Source of the DNA: an uncultured Gammaproteobacteria bacterium
GTDB lineage: Bacteria > Pseudomonadota > Gammaproteobacteria > PS1 > Pseudothioglobaceae
Assembly: GCA_902556205.1 (NCBI GenBank)
Contig: CACDVH010000018.1
Span: 1-34,246, forward strand
DNA length: 34,246 nt
Reading direction: 5' to 3'
Shown: positions 25,794-33,384 of the stretch, one piece after another
How positions within the stretch are numbered: position 1 is the first letter of the stretch
Layout of the letters: every line of letters begins with the position of its first letter
The notes under the pieces: generated by a model
What the model saw: only the letters and a program-made list of their open reading frames with translations
Told to the model about the DNA's origin: nothing
Database searches by the model: none
Program-made: the position numbers and the translations under genes

Positions 25794-26812
25794 TCAAAAC
25801 CTCCAAAATCTTTAGTGAACTTCTCAGGATTATCAATTTTAAATCCATTATTAAAAAAAGTATCAAGAGATTGAGCATTTCTTGCAGTTAGTTCATTGAG
25901 CTTCTTTACATAAGAAACAGAAGCATTTTTAAGGCCTTCTTCTACTTTCTCGATATTTGGATAGTTTTTAAAGGCATCTAGCCAAATAGTTCTTCCTGCA
26001 AGATAACCTGAAGCTCCATTAATGTATGCAAGCTCTAAACACTTATAAAAGGAATCTTTATCCATTCCTGAGGATAGTACAACCCATGGTTTGTCATTAG
26101 TTGCTTCTGCAAGATCACTAAATGCTTTTTCAGTGCTATTAGTTATGTCACCCTCAAGCATACTGCTGTCGACAGGACTCTCAAGCTTAAAGATATCAAC
26201 CTTATATTTATCTTTTGCGAATTCTTTAACACTTTCAATGACATGCTGAGTTTTTTTCTGTTTTTGCTCTTGATATTCTGTGGTGTGATTTTCATCATCT
26301 TTGAATGGGTATACAAGAAGTTCAAGAAGAAAAGGGATACTATATTTTTCGCACTCTTCGCCTATTTTTTTTACATATTCTTGTTGATGCTCAATAGATT
26401 CCTCATCTGCATCAGGCCTATACCAGGCGAGAACTTTAACTGCATCACCACCAGCTTTTTTTATTTTTTCCACACTCCAGTTATCTATATTTCTTGAATA
26501 ACGGCCCTTTTGAGCTTCAATAAAACTATGCTCTTCAAGAGTTATAACAAGACCTTTTGATTGATTAAATCTAAGAATATTTGATAATGAATAGTGAGGA
26601 TCCATTAAGATTGCTGTAGCAAGTTTAGACAAGTGCTGTGTAATTAATCTCTTACATTCAACAACTTGAGAATATGTATAGCTTTGTCCAGTTGAGTCAG
26701 TGATGAGATTAAAAATTGGTGGCCTTTGGTCGACTGCTAGCATATGAAAATGATTTTTATCAGTACAAAGTTTTTTTAAATGTATAAGTTTTCCTAGGTT
26801 GTTTTTTTTCAT
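25790..26812 (-). CDS. Class I aldolase of the LacD/YihT superfamily
   Basis: A 340-residue barrel aldolase, first gene of the minus-strand operon. HMLAVDQR (23-30) near the N-terminus, AVKVLAWYRPD (124-134), the Schiff-base lysine Lys209 in DIFKLESPVD and ASGYLAGRTIW (267-277) with the phosphate-site arginine are typical of tagatose-1,6-bisphosphate aldolase and sulfofructose-1-phosphate aldolase relatives. It would cleave a ketose-1-phosphate made by the PfkB kinase into dihydroxyacetone phosphate and an aldehyde. It is longer than YihT (about 290), with extra sequence at the C-terminus ending FGGFE. A tagatose-type substrate, or use of a differently substituted hexulose, cannot be excluded. 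Confidence 0.85.
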   Translation of the reverse strand: MKKNNLGKLIHLKKLCTDKNHFHMLAVDQRPPIFNLITDSTGQSYTYSQVVECKRLITQHLSKLATAILMDPHYSLSNILRFNQSKGLVITLEEHSFIEAQKGRYSRNIDNWSVEKIKKAGGDAVKVLAWYRPDADEESIEHQQEYVKKIGEECEKYSIPFLLELLVYPFKDDENHTTEYQEQKQKKTQHVIESVKEFAKDKYKVDIFKLESPVDSSMLEGDITNSTEKAFSDLAEATNDKPWVVLSSGMDKDSFYKCLELAYINGASGYLAGRTIWLDAFKNYPNIEKVEEGLKNASVSYVKKLNELTARNAQSLDTFFNNGFKIDNPEKFTKDFGGFE

Positions 26813-26866
26813 TATTTAGGATTATTGTTAAAAAAAAGAATAAAGCTTTTGACACTCTAGTTTTAC

Positions 26867-26885
26867 ATAATGGAACGCTGTACCA
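26867..26885 (+). promoter_or_regulatory. Putative IclR-type operator upstream of the second binding-protein gene
   Basis: ATAATGGAAC-GCT-GTACCA. The core TGGAAC-N3-GTACCA is a good pseudo-palindrome (five of six arm positions pair). It shares ATAATGGAAC and TGTAC with the site at 5833-5851 and has the same distance to its -10 box. It could also control the divergent aldolase operon. Confidence 0.62.
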
Positions 26886-26901
26886 AAATCTAGTTTTTAT
26901 T

Positions 26902-26930
26902 TTACTGCTATATATGAATTCATGTATACT
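26902..26930 (+). promoter_or_regulatory. Core promoter of the second sugar transporter operon
   Basis: The -10 TATACT (26925-26930) is preceded by ATG, as in the galactoside promoter; the -35 region is poor (TTACTG, 26902-26907, 17-base spacer). TGAATTCA (26915-26922) forms the centre of an imperfect palindrome overlapping the -10, in the same columns as the perfect palindrome at 5878-5893. Confidence 0.55.
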
Positions 26931-27046
26931 CCAATTTGATTAATTTCATATATTTTTTTAACTTTTCCTTTATTTTGTATGAAGTTAGTCGAAAAAAATA
27001 AATTACATTCTTTGTGATTTTTCATTAATAACAATTGGAGAGAGAT

Positions 27047-28297
27047 ATGAAAAAAAGTATTTTTTTGGCATCTGTTCTTGCCGTCTCCTCGTTTAGTATT
27101 AACGCTGCAGAAATTAAATTTGTATGCTATCAAGATGCTAATGAGTGCGATGTCTTAGAGCAAATGGCATCAGTTTGGGAGAACTCTACTGGTAATACTG
27201 TTAACTTTGAAGTGGTTGGTTATGATGTTGTGAGAGATCAACTTGAAAACCAACTAGAAGCTGGTTCTGCGCCGGATGTTGCGCGTATCACCAACCTAGG
27301 TGGATTGAATCAGTACTACCTTGACTTAACTCCTTATGTAGATGCGGGAGCTTGGGAAGCAAATTATGGTGCAACGCTTCCATGGTATAGAAAACCATCT
27401 GGAGATAATGGAATTTATGGCTGGCAAACTCAGCTAACGGTTACTGGTCCATATGTTAACGTCACTATGTTTGAAGATGCTGGCGTAGATATGCCAGAAG
27501 AAGGAGCGACTTGGGATGATTGGGCTGACGCTCTAAGAGTGGTTAAGTCAGAGCTTGGACTAACATCAGGTCTTGCAATGGACAGAACTGCACATAGATG
27601 GGCTGGTCCTGCATTTTCTTATGGAGCTAAATTCCATGAGAATGGTGTTCCTATCCTAGTTGATGAAGGCTTTAGAGCCTTTGCAGAAACATTTGTTGGA
27701 TGGCACGAGGAAGGCTTAATGCCTGCTGAAGGTTGGCCAGCTGGTGGTGGTACTGCTTATAGAAATGCAGCGCCTCTTTTCCTTGACGGAACTGTAGCTA
27801 TGCACATGTCTGGATCATGGATGCTTGGCAACTATGATGCAAACATTACTGACTTTGAGTGGAAAGTAGTTCCAATTCCTTGCGGTACTGGCGGTTGCGG
27901 TGCAATGCCTGGCGGATCTGGAATTGTTGCATTTAATTCAACTGACCATCCAGAAGAAGCAGCATCATTCGTTGACTTTATGTCACAAGCTGGAAGAGCT
28001 GGTTACTTTGCAGCGAACACTGGAAACATTACTGCTCACCAAGGTCTTCAGAAAGCTGGTATCGACTACTCAGGTGTAAGCCAAAGAGTATCAGAAGGTC
28101 TTTCGACTTTCGCAGCTAACGCTGGTAAAGCAGCAGAATCAACACCACAAGCGTATTGGTTCCAAGGTTACAACAAGAACTTTGCGATTTATGGCATCGT
28201 TCCTGACTACATAACTAAAGCAATTACGGGTGAAATGAGCCTAGATGACGCTTTGGCAGCAATTGATGCTGACGTAGCAGCTAAGATAGCTGAATAA
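27047..28297 (+). CDS. CUT1 sugar ABC transporter, periplasmic binding protein (second system)
   Basis: A 416-residue solute-binding protein. A TTG at 27035 is in frame but lies on the ribosome binding site; the ATG at 27047 has GGAG (27037-27040) six bases upstream and gives a normal signal peptide, MKKSIFLASVLAVSS, cleaved after INAA. The mature protein starts EIKFVCYQDANECD and contains IPCGTGGCGAMPGGSG; the two cysteine pairs may form disulfides in the periplasm. GSAPDVARI and GTVAMHMSGSW are usual for the family. It differs clearly from the binding protein at 5987. Its ligand is probably the sugar or glycoside processed by the divergent aldolase operon. A hairpin follows the gene. Confidence 0.9.
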   Translation: MKKSIFLASVLAVSSFSINAAEIKFVCYQDANECDVLEQMASVWENSTGNTVNFEVVGYDVVRDQLENQLEAGSAPDVARITNLGGLNQYYLDLTPYVDAGAWEANYGATLPWYRKPSGDNGIYGWQTQLTVTGPYVNVTMFEDAGVDMPEEGATWDDWADALRVVKSELGLTSGLAMDRTAHRWAGPAFSYGAKFHENGVPILVDEGFRAFAETFVGWHEEGLMPAEGWPAGGGTAYRNAAPLFLDGTVAMHMSGSWMLGNYDANITDFEWKVVPIPCGTGGCGAMPGGSGIVAFNSTDHPEEAASFVDFMSQAGRAGYFAANTGNITAHQGLQKAGIDYSGVSQRVSEGLSTFAANAGKAAESTPQAYWFQGYNKNFAIYGIVPDYITKAITGEMSLDDALAAIDADVAAKIAE

Positions 28298-28330
28298 ACA
28301 ATATTCAGTTATACTAAAGTTCTAAACTTT

Positions 28331-28360
28331 AAGGCCGTCTCTTGAGGCGGCCTTAATTTT
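28331..28360 (+). terminator. Intercistronic hairpin after the second binding-protein gene
   Basis: Stem AAGGCCGTCT / AGGCGGCCTT (28331-28340 and 28345-28354, one G-T pair), four-base loop, then AATTTTATTT. It mirrors the hairpin at 7244 in position and probably favours expression of the binding protein over the permeases. Confidence 0.85.
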
Positions 28361-28381
28361 ATTTAAAATTCAATCCTGATA

Positions 28382-29437
28382 ATGTTTGAGTCTGTTTTAA
28401 ATCTTAATAGTTGGTTTGTGTTCTTTACTGTCTATCTTTTGATTGGCTTTGTGCTCTCAAAAGAAGTCTATGGTTTTGTCCCCAAACTAATGTCTAGTAT
28501 AGGTTGGCCAATAGAATTTACTCAAAAATTATTCGGCACCAAGTCACTACCTTATTTATTTTTATTCCCAAATATTCTGATATTTGGTTTGTTTACATTC
28601 CTTCCATTGTTTATGAATTTTGGTTTCTCGGTAACCGATGGAACAAGCATAAACTTTGAATCTCGAGACTTCTCTGGTCTTGATAACCTCGCAAGAATTA
28701 CCCAAGAAGTTCAAATTGATACGGGTGGAATTAATGTCGAGAATGATAAATTCCAGGCGGCTCTTTATGACACCTTTGTTTTTGTTATTCTTCAAGTTCC
28801 AATTATGATTCTTATTGCACTATTCACTGCTATCGTTCTGAATAGAGAGATTATTGGAAGAGGTTTTTGGAGAGCTGTTTTTTTCTATCCAGTGATGCTC
28901 AGCCCTGTCGTTGTTGCCTTCTTATGGACTCTTATTTTGAAGCGGCAGGGGATGCTATCCCAAACCTTGATTGATTGGAATTGGATTAGCGAGCCGATCC
29001 AGTGGCTAGTGGATCCTTCTTGGACAATGTTTTGGTCTATCTTTGTTTACACTTGGGCCCATATGGGTTTTTATATGCTTATATTACTGGCCGGTCTGCA
29101 GTCTATTCCTAGAGACTTATATGAAGCAGCACAAATGGATGGTACATCCGATAGAAGGGTATTTTGGCGCATTACATTACCATTATTAATGCCAATTCTG
29201 CTTGTTGTTACAGTGCTTTCACTGATTAAAGCTGTTCAGGCGTTTGAAGAGTTGTATGCTCTCCAAGTGGGTTGGATTTCTTTGGTCTCGTATATCGTCG
29301 AAAATGCTGGCATTAGGGGCCAAAAAACATTTTTTGGTCTTGGTATTGCCGCAATGGCTTCCTTAATTGTAGCGTTGATTTTGATTATTTTATCGTTGCT
29401 ACAATTCTACTTAACTAGGAGACAAGTCAAGCTATGA
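28382..29437 (+). CDS. CUT1 sugar ABC transporter permease, MalF type, with extra N-terminal span
   Basis: A 351-residue permease. The core from about residue 58 (PYLFLFPNILIFGLFTFLP) has the usual six spans and the EAA loop EAAQMDGTSDRRVFWRITLP (about 243-262). Before it lies an additional hydrophobic segment (SWFVFFTVYLLIGFVLSKE, residues 9-27) and a short amphipathic stretch, making it about 55 residues longer than the MalF-type permease at 7307. The loop after span 1 is also somewhat long. It starts 84 bases after the binding-protein stop and overlaps the next gene by four bases. Confidence 0.9.
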   Translation: MFESVLNLNSWFVFFTVYLLIGFVLSKEVYGFVPKLMSSIGWPIEFTQKLFGTKSLPYLFLFPNILIFGLFTFLPLFMNFGFSVTDGTSINFESRDFSGLDNLARITQEVQIDTGGINVENDKFQAALYDTFVFVILQVPIMILIALFTAIVLNREIIGRGFWRAVFFYPVMLSPVVVAFLWTLILKRQGMLSQTLIDWNWISEPIQWLVDPSWTMFWSIFVYTWAHMGFYMLILLAGLQSIPRDLYEAAQMDGTSDRRVFWRITLPLLMPILLVVTVLSLIKAVQAFEELYALQVGWISLVSYIVENAGIRGQKTFFGLGIAAMASLIVALILIILSLLQFYLTRRQVKL

Positions 29438-30867
29438 CAGACGTCATTAAATTTTTTACTAGAAGGCAAGGAAAAAAGAAAGCCAGCCTGACTGATTGGA
29501 TATCCTATGGGTTCCTGTTTCTAGGTTTTTTAATCATATTCCTGCCTGTGTTGTGGCTTGTGATGAATTCTATTAAGTCTCAATTTCTACTTCAGAAATA
29601 TGACACTAACTTTCTACCAATGGATTATGAACGAGTTGCAAGAGCGACAACTTATGGTCCTGATGGGAAAGACATTTTAATCATTAAAGATCTTGAGCCG
29701 TGGGTCATGTTTTGGAAGAATTTAGATGATGAGGAGCGAGCTGAAAAAGATGTTGTCAATTACATTAAAAATTTCACTGGGAATGAGTATTACGCTTTAA
29801 GGTCTCACTTTGGATTAGTTTCAGTCTTTGCAAAAGATTTAATAGTTAATCAAAATTTACCTGAGTGGCTCATCAAATATCCAAGTATGTTTCCTAGTGC
29901 AAAAAAAGACTACGATCCTCAGTCAATAGTTGACAATTTGAATACTGAAGACGCAAGATTGTTATCTGAATACCTTGGTCTTAAGCCCTACAAAGCAAAT
30001 GGATTTACTGCTCAAATTCTCGTCTCTATGCCAGATCCTGAAACTGGTGAGCTAGTAGAGTATTCGGTAAGCAGAATAAATCCTACCAAGGATACAGTCA
30101 ACGCAAGACTCGTTACAAATCCTAAAGGTGGAATTACTAAACTTCCTCAGAATGAGATCATTATTAACAAGAGTCTCAAACCATCTTGGATTAATTACAC
30201 GGACCCTCTGACTAAGAAAGCTTTAGGAAGTTTTGACGCTGTTCGATGTTTGAATAACTCTGTATTTGTCACAATTGTTGCTACAATCATTACACTTCTT
30301 ATCAACTCAATGGCAGCCTTTGCTTTGTCGAAGTATCGCTTCAATGGACAGATTGTTTTCTTTGTCATTATTTTGGCAACACTAATGGTTCCAGCCTCTG
30401 TTCTCATAGTTGGAATCTTTAAAATGGTAACAATGACGGGACTGTCAGGGTCTCTGTGGGGGGTTATTATTCCGGGGGCTGCAACACCCACCGGGGTCTT
30501 TATGTTGCGGCAGTATATGCTTACAATTCCAGACGAGTTACTCGAGGCAGCCCGAATGGATGCGGCTAGTGAATGGACCATCTATTGGCGCATTATATTT
30601 CCACTAGCACTTCCAGCTATTGCGGTTCTCGGTATTCTTTCAATCATATGGCGTTGGAATGATTTAATTCTTCCAATGATAGCCGTTTCGACAACTAAAG
30701 CTGCCTACACTATTCAGCTTTGTCTTCTCGACTTTAATGGAGAGTATCTTGCTCGAGAGCACTACGCATTGGCAATGACAGTGGTCAGCTTGATTCCAAC
30801 AACGCTAGTCTTTGTTTTCCTTCAAAAATACATTACAACAGGTATTGCCTCAACAGGCATGAAATAA
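29434..30867 (+). CDS. CUT1 sugar ABC transporter permease, MalG type, with large periplasmic insertion
   Basis: A 477-residue permease against about 280 for ordinary MalG-type subunits. Span 1 lies at about residues 24-46; the next recognisable core block (CLNNSVFVTIVATI) begins near residue 269. Between them are about 220 mostly polar residues predicted to be periplasmic, where the permease at 8197 has about 45. The EAA loop (EAARMDAASEWTIYWRIIFP) and C-terminal spans are intact, so it should function. The insertion may dock the binding protein, as the P2 loop does in E. coli MalF, but on the other subunit. The gene is read through without frameshift and has composition like its neighbours. 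Confidence 0.9.
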   Translation: MTDVIKFFTRRQGKKKASLTDWISYGFLFLGFLIIFLPVLWLVMNSIKSQFLLQKYDTNFLPMDYERVARATTYGPDGKDILIIKDLEPWVMFWKNLDDEERAEKDVVNYIKNFTGNEYYALRSHFGLVSVFAKDLIVNQNLPEWLIKYPSMFPSAKKDYDPQSIVDNLNTEDARLLSEYLGLKPYKANGFTAQILVSMPDPETGELVEYSVSRINPTKDTVNARLVTNPKGGITKLPQNEIIINKSLKPSWINYTDPLTKKALGSFDAVRCLNNSVFVTIVATIITLLINSMAAFALSKYRFNGQIVFFVIILATLMVPASVLIVGIFKMVTMTGLSGSLWGVIIPGAATPTGVFMLRQYMLTIPDELLEAARMDAASEWTIYWRIIFPLALPAIAVLGILSIIWRWNDLILPMIAVSTTKAAYTIQLCLLDFNGEYLAREHYALAMTVVSLIPTTLVFVFLQKYITTGIASTGMK

Positions 30868-30870
30868 ATT

Positions 30871-31887
30871 ATGGCAAATCTAAAACTAATTGATATTAAA
30901 AAATCCTATGGCAAAACCGAAGTCATTCATGGGCTTGATCTTGAGGTTCTTGATGGTGAGTTTTGCGTCTTGGTCGGCCCTTCGGGCTGTGGTAAATCTA
31001 CTCTTCTTAGAATGATAGCTGGTCTTGAGGCAATAACAGAAGGCTCAATATTGATTAATGACGAAAAAGTTAATGATATTTCAGCTGCAAAAAGAGGGCT
31101 TGCCATGGTTTTTCAGTCCTATGCTCTATACCCGCACATGACAGTTCGTCAAAATCTAGCTTTTGGTCTTGAAAATTTGAAGTTAGATAAAGATGATATT
31201 GAAAAGAGAATTACCAAAGCTGCGAATCAGTTACGAATGGAAGACTACCTCAAAAGAAGACCTGGTCAGCTCTCAGGTGGCCAGAGACAGCGCGTTGCAA
31301 TTGGAAGGGCTATCGTAAGGGAGCCGTCAATCTATCTCTTTGATGAGCCATTATCGAATCTAGATGCTGAGCTGCGTGTTGCAACCCGAGTTGAACTTAA
31401 AGCGCTCCATGCAAGGCTTGGAAATACCATGATCTATGTGACTCATGACCAGGTTGAGGCGATGACAATGGCTGATAAAATTGTAGTCATGCATGATGGC
31501 ATTATCGAGCAAACGGGCTCTCCATTGGATTTATATAATAAGCCGGCTAACTTGTTTGTAGCGGGCTTTATTGGCTCGCCCAAAATGAATTTTTTAGACA
31601 GCTCTTCGTTACCAGAGGATATTAAAAAGCATGCTCCAAAAGGCGCTAAAACCTTTGGTGTAAGGCCTGAACATCTAAACATTCAAGACCAGAACGCTCT
31701 TCCACTTGAGGTAAGAACTGTTGAACAATTGGGATCTGACAGTTACCTTTATGGCGCAACCATAGACAATCAAGAAATATCTATAAAGCTCAATAGTCAA
31801 ACCAGCATCAAGGGGGGTGAGTCTATCAAGGTAGGTTTTGATGATAGCAATACCCACTGGTTTAATGAAAAAGGAGTTTCTCTTTAA
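30871..31887 (+). CDS. MalK/UgpC-type ABC transporter ATPase (second system)
   Basis: A 338-residue CUT1 ATPase: Walker A GPSGCGKST at 36-44, VFQSYALYPHMT Q-loop, LSGGQRQR signature, Walker B IYLFDEPLSNLD, switch histidine in YVTHDQVEA, and a C-terminal regulatory region containing FGVRPEHLNI. It starts three bases after the permease, completing a four-gene transporter operon. Its N-terminal 50 residues are nearly the same in pattern as those of the ATPase at 17910, so the two may be paralogues and might partly replace one another. Confidence 0.94.
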   Translation: MANLKLIDIKKSYGKTEVIHGLDLEVLDGEFCVLVGPSGCGKSTLLRMIAGLEAITEGSILINDEKVNDISAAKRGLAMVFQSYALYPHMTVRQNLAFGLENLKLDKDDIEKRITKAANQLRMEDYLKRRPGQLSGGQRQRVAIGRAIVREPSIYLFDEPLSNLDAELRVATRVELKALHARLGNTMIYVTHDQVEAMTMADKIVVMHDGIIEQTGSPLDLYNKPANLFVAGFIGSPKMNFLDSSSLPEDIKKHAPKGAKTFGVRPEHLNIQDQNALPLEVRTVEQLGSDSYLYGATIDNQEISIKLNSQTSIKGGESIKVGFDDSNTHWFNEKGVSL

Positions 31888-31934
31888 TTTTTGATTGTGT
31901 ATCATCGTTTTATTTAGTTTTTAATCAAGTTTAA

Positions 31935-33299
31935 ATGACCTCTAATAACCCATCAACGGTTTGGATTAAAAACCCTTTGGCAGTCTTCGCAGAGAATGCT
32001 GAAGGAGGAATCGTTCTGAAGGATCAAAAAATTTTAGAATTGGTTCCTTTGGGCCAAAGCCCCAAAAATCAAATTGATGTAGTTTATGATGCGAGTGATA
32101 GTGTTTTACTTCCTGGACTTATCAATACACATCATCACTTCTATCAGACACTCACTAGGGCTTATCCTGAAGCATTAAATAAAGAGCTTTTTCCATGGCT
32201 TAAGAGTCTTTACAAGGTCTGGGCAAATATTCAACCTGAAATGATAGCAGTATCAACAGAGCTAGCGTTATCAGAGCTCTTATTATCTGGCTGCACCACA
32301 GCGAGTGACCATCATTATTTGTTTCCAAGTCAGCTTGAGAGCGCTATCGACATTCAGGTTGAGGAAGCTAAAAAATTAGGAATGCGAGTTGTTTTGACGA
32401 GAGGCTCCATGAGTCTGGGTGAGAAAAATGGAGGTTTACCTCCCCAGTCTGTTGTTCAAACTAAAGAGCAAATTCTATCTGACAGTGAGCGCCTCATCAA
32501 AACTCATCATGACAATAGTGATGGTGCAATGACTCAAATCGCACTTGCTCCATGCTCTCCTTTTTCTGTAAGCACTGACTTAATGATTGAAACTGCTCAG
32601 CTTGCTAAGCAGCATAATGTCAGGCTTCATACCCACCTCGCAGAGACGATCGATGAAGAAAATTTTTGTTTAGAAAAGTTTGGACTAAGAACTGTTGACT
32701 ACCTTGAGAGTGTGGGATGGTTGTCTGATCAAACTTGGCTCGCTCACGGGATACACTTTAATAAAGAAGAGGTACAAAAATTAGGCCAGGCGGGTGTTGG
32801 TATTTGCCACTGTCCAACCTCTAATATGATGTTGGCTTCTGGTATTTGTCATAGTCTTGAACTTGAGAATGCAGGATCTACTATTGGTCTTGGTGTGGAT
32901 GGTTCTGCCTCGAATGATGGCTCTAACATGATTGCTGAACTAAGACAGGCAATGTATTTACAGCGCCTTCGTTATGGTGCATCTAAGATTACCCACCAAA
33001 AGGCTTATCATTGGGCTACTAAAGGCTCTGCTGCACTATTAGGGAGAGATGATATTGGTGAGATTGCTGTTGGTAAGCAGGCTGATTTAGCACTCTTTAA
33101 GCTTGATGAGATGAGATTCTCTGGCAGCCATGATGCTTTAGCGGCATTGCTGCTTTGTGGTGCACAAAAGGCAGATAGGGTTATGATTGCTGGAAACTGG
33201 AAGGTGATTGATGGTCGTATTATTGACCAGGACAGCTCTGAATTGATAAGCCGTCACAGTGATGCAGCCAAACAATTGCGCCAACTATCTAGCCTATAA
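31935..33299 (+). CDS. Amidohydrolase, probable 8-oxoguanine deaminase
   Basis: A 454-residue zinc amidohydrolase of the TrzN/AtzB/8-oxoguanine deaminase branch. Metal ligands are visible: NTHHHFYQT near residue 67, RLHTHLAET (about 236), LAHGIHF (about 273) and the aspartate in GVDGSASNDGSN (about 322). The HHHFYQTLTRA and VDGSASNDGSN segments are characteristic of 8-oxoguanine deaminases, which convert 8-oxoguanine to urate. It starts 48 bases after the transporter ATPase with no terminator between them, so it might be co-transcribed. Its natural partner in the window is the BMP-type purine importer at 1-4240. Other deaminated aromatic heterocycles are possible. Confidence 0.87.
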   Translation: MTSNNPSTVWIKNPLAVFAENAEGGIVLKDQKILELVPLGQSPKNQIDVVYDASDSVLLPGLINTHHHFYQTLTRAYPEALNKELFPWLKSLYKVWANIQPEMIAVSTELALSELLLSGCTTASDHHYLFPSQLESAIDIQVEEAKKLGMRVVLTRGSMSLGEKNGGLPPQSVVQTKEQILSDSERLIKTHHDNSDGAMTQIALAPCSPFSVSTDLMIETAQLAKQHNVRLHTHLAETIDEENFCLEKFGLRTVDYLESVGWLSDQTWLAHGIHFNKEEVQKLGQAGVGICHCPTSNMMLASGICHSLELENAGSTIGLGVDGSASNDGSNMIAELRQAMYLQRLRYGASKITHQKAYHWATKGSAALLGRDDIGEIAVGKQADLALFKLDEMRFSGSHDALAALLLCGAQKADRVMIAGNWKVIDGRIIDQDSSELISRHSDAAKQLRQLSSL

Positions 33300-33319
33300 A
33301 ATTTTTCTTAAAACAGCCG

Positions 33320-33348
33320 TTGACTTGCCATATAGAGTTATTTATAAT
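33320..33348 (+). promoter_or_regulatory. Sigma-70 promoter for umuDC
   Basis: TTGACT (33320-33325), 17-base spacer, TATAAT (33343-33348): the best consensus promoter in the window, 36 bases before the umuD ATG. Confidence 0.8.
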
Positions 33349-33351
33349 CTA

Positions 33352-33380
33352 AACTTGAATATTGTTACATAAATCAAGTT
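33352..33380. promoter_or_regulatory. Inverted repeat over the umuD transcription start, candidate operator
   Basis: AACTTGA (33352-33358) and TCAAGTT (33374-33380), seven-base perfect arms 15 bases apart, just downstream of the -10 and ending four bases before the ATG. No enterobacterial LexA box (CTGT-N8-ACAG) is present, so this may be the damage-response operator or a site for autoregulation. Confidence 0.45.
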
Positions 33381-33384
33381 AGTT

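Larger units (their letters stand above)
26813..27046. other. Divergent control region between the aldolase operon and the second sugar transporter
   Basis: A/T-rich and without genes. It holds the operator-like site, -10 element and ribosome binding site of the plus-strand transporter (listed separately). A TTGACA at 26849-26854 has no -10 at proper distance. Minus-strand promoter boxes for the aldolase operon were not clear. Confidence 0.75.

Noticed and set aside
26849-26854. TTGACA as a -35 box for the second transporter
   Set aside because: No -10-like sequence at 16-18 bases; the TATACT at 26925 is much too far away.
30195-30581. 128-codon open frame on the minus strand inside the MalG-type permease
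   Set aside because: Antisense to a clearly conserved gene, no ribosome site and no recognisable protein; a shadow frame.
21459-31887. Firm naming of the genes as a sulfoquinovose pathway
   Set aside because: No diagnostic sulfonate residues can be proven, two expected kinase contacts differ, and no sulfoquinovosidase of GH31 is present; kept only as a hypothesis.
33300-33384. Enterobacterial LexA box before umuD
   Set aside because: The only ACAG (33313-33316) has no CTGT eight bases upstream.
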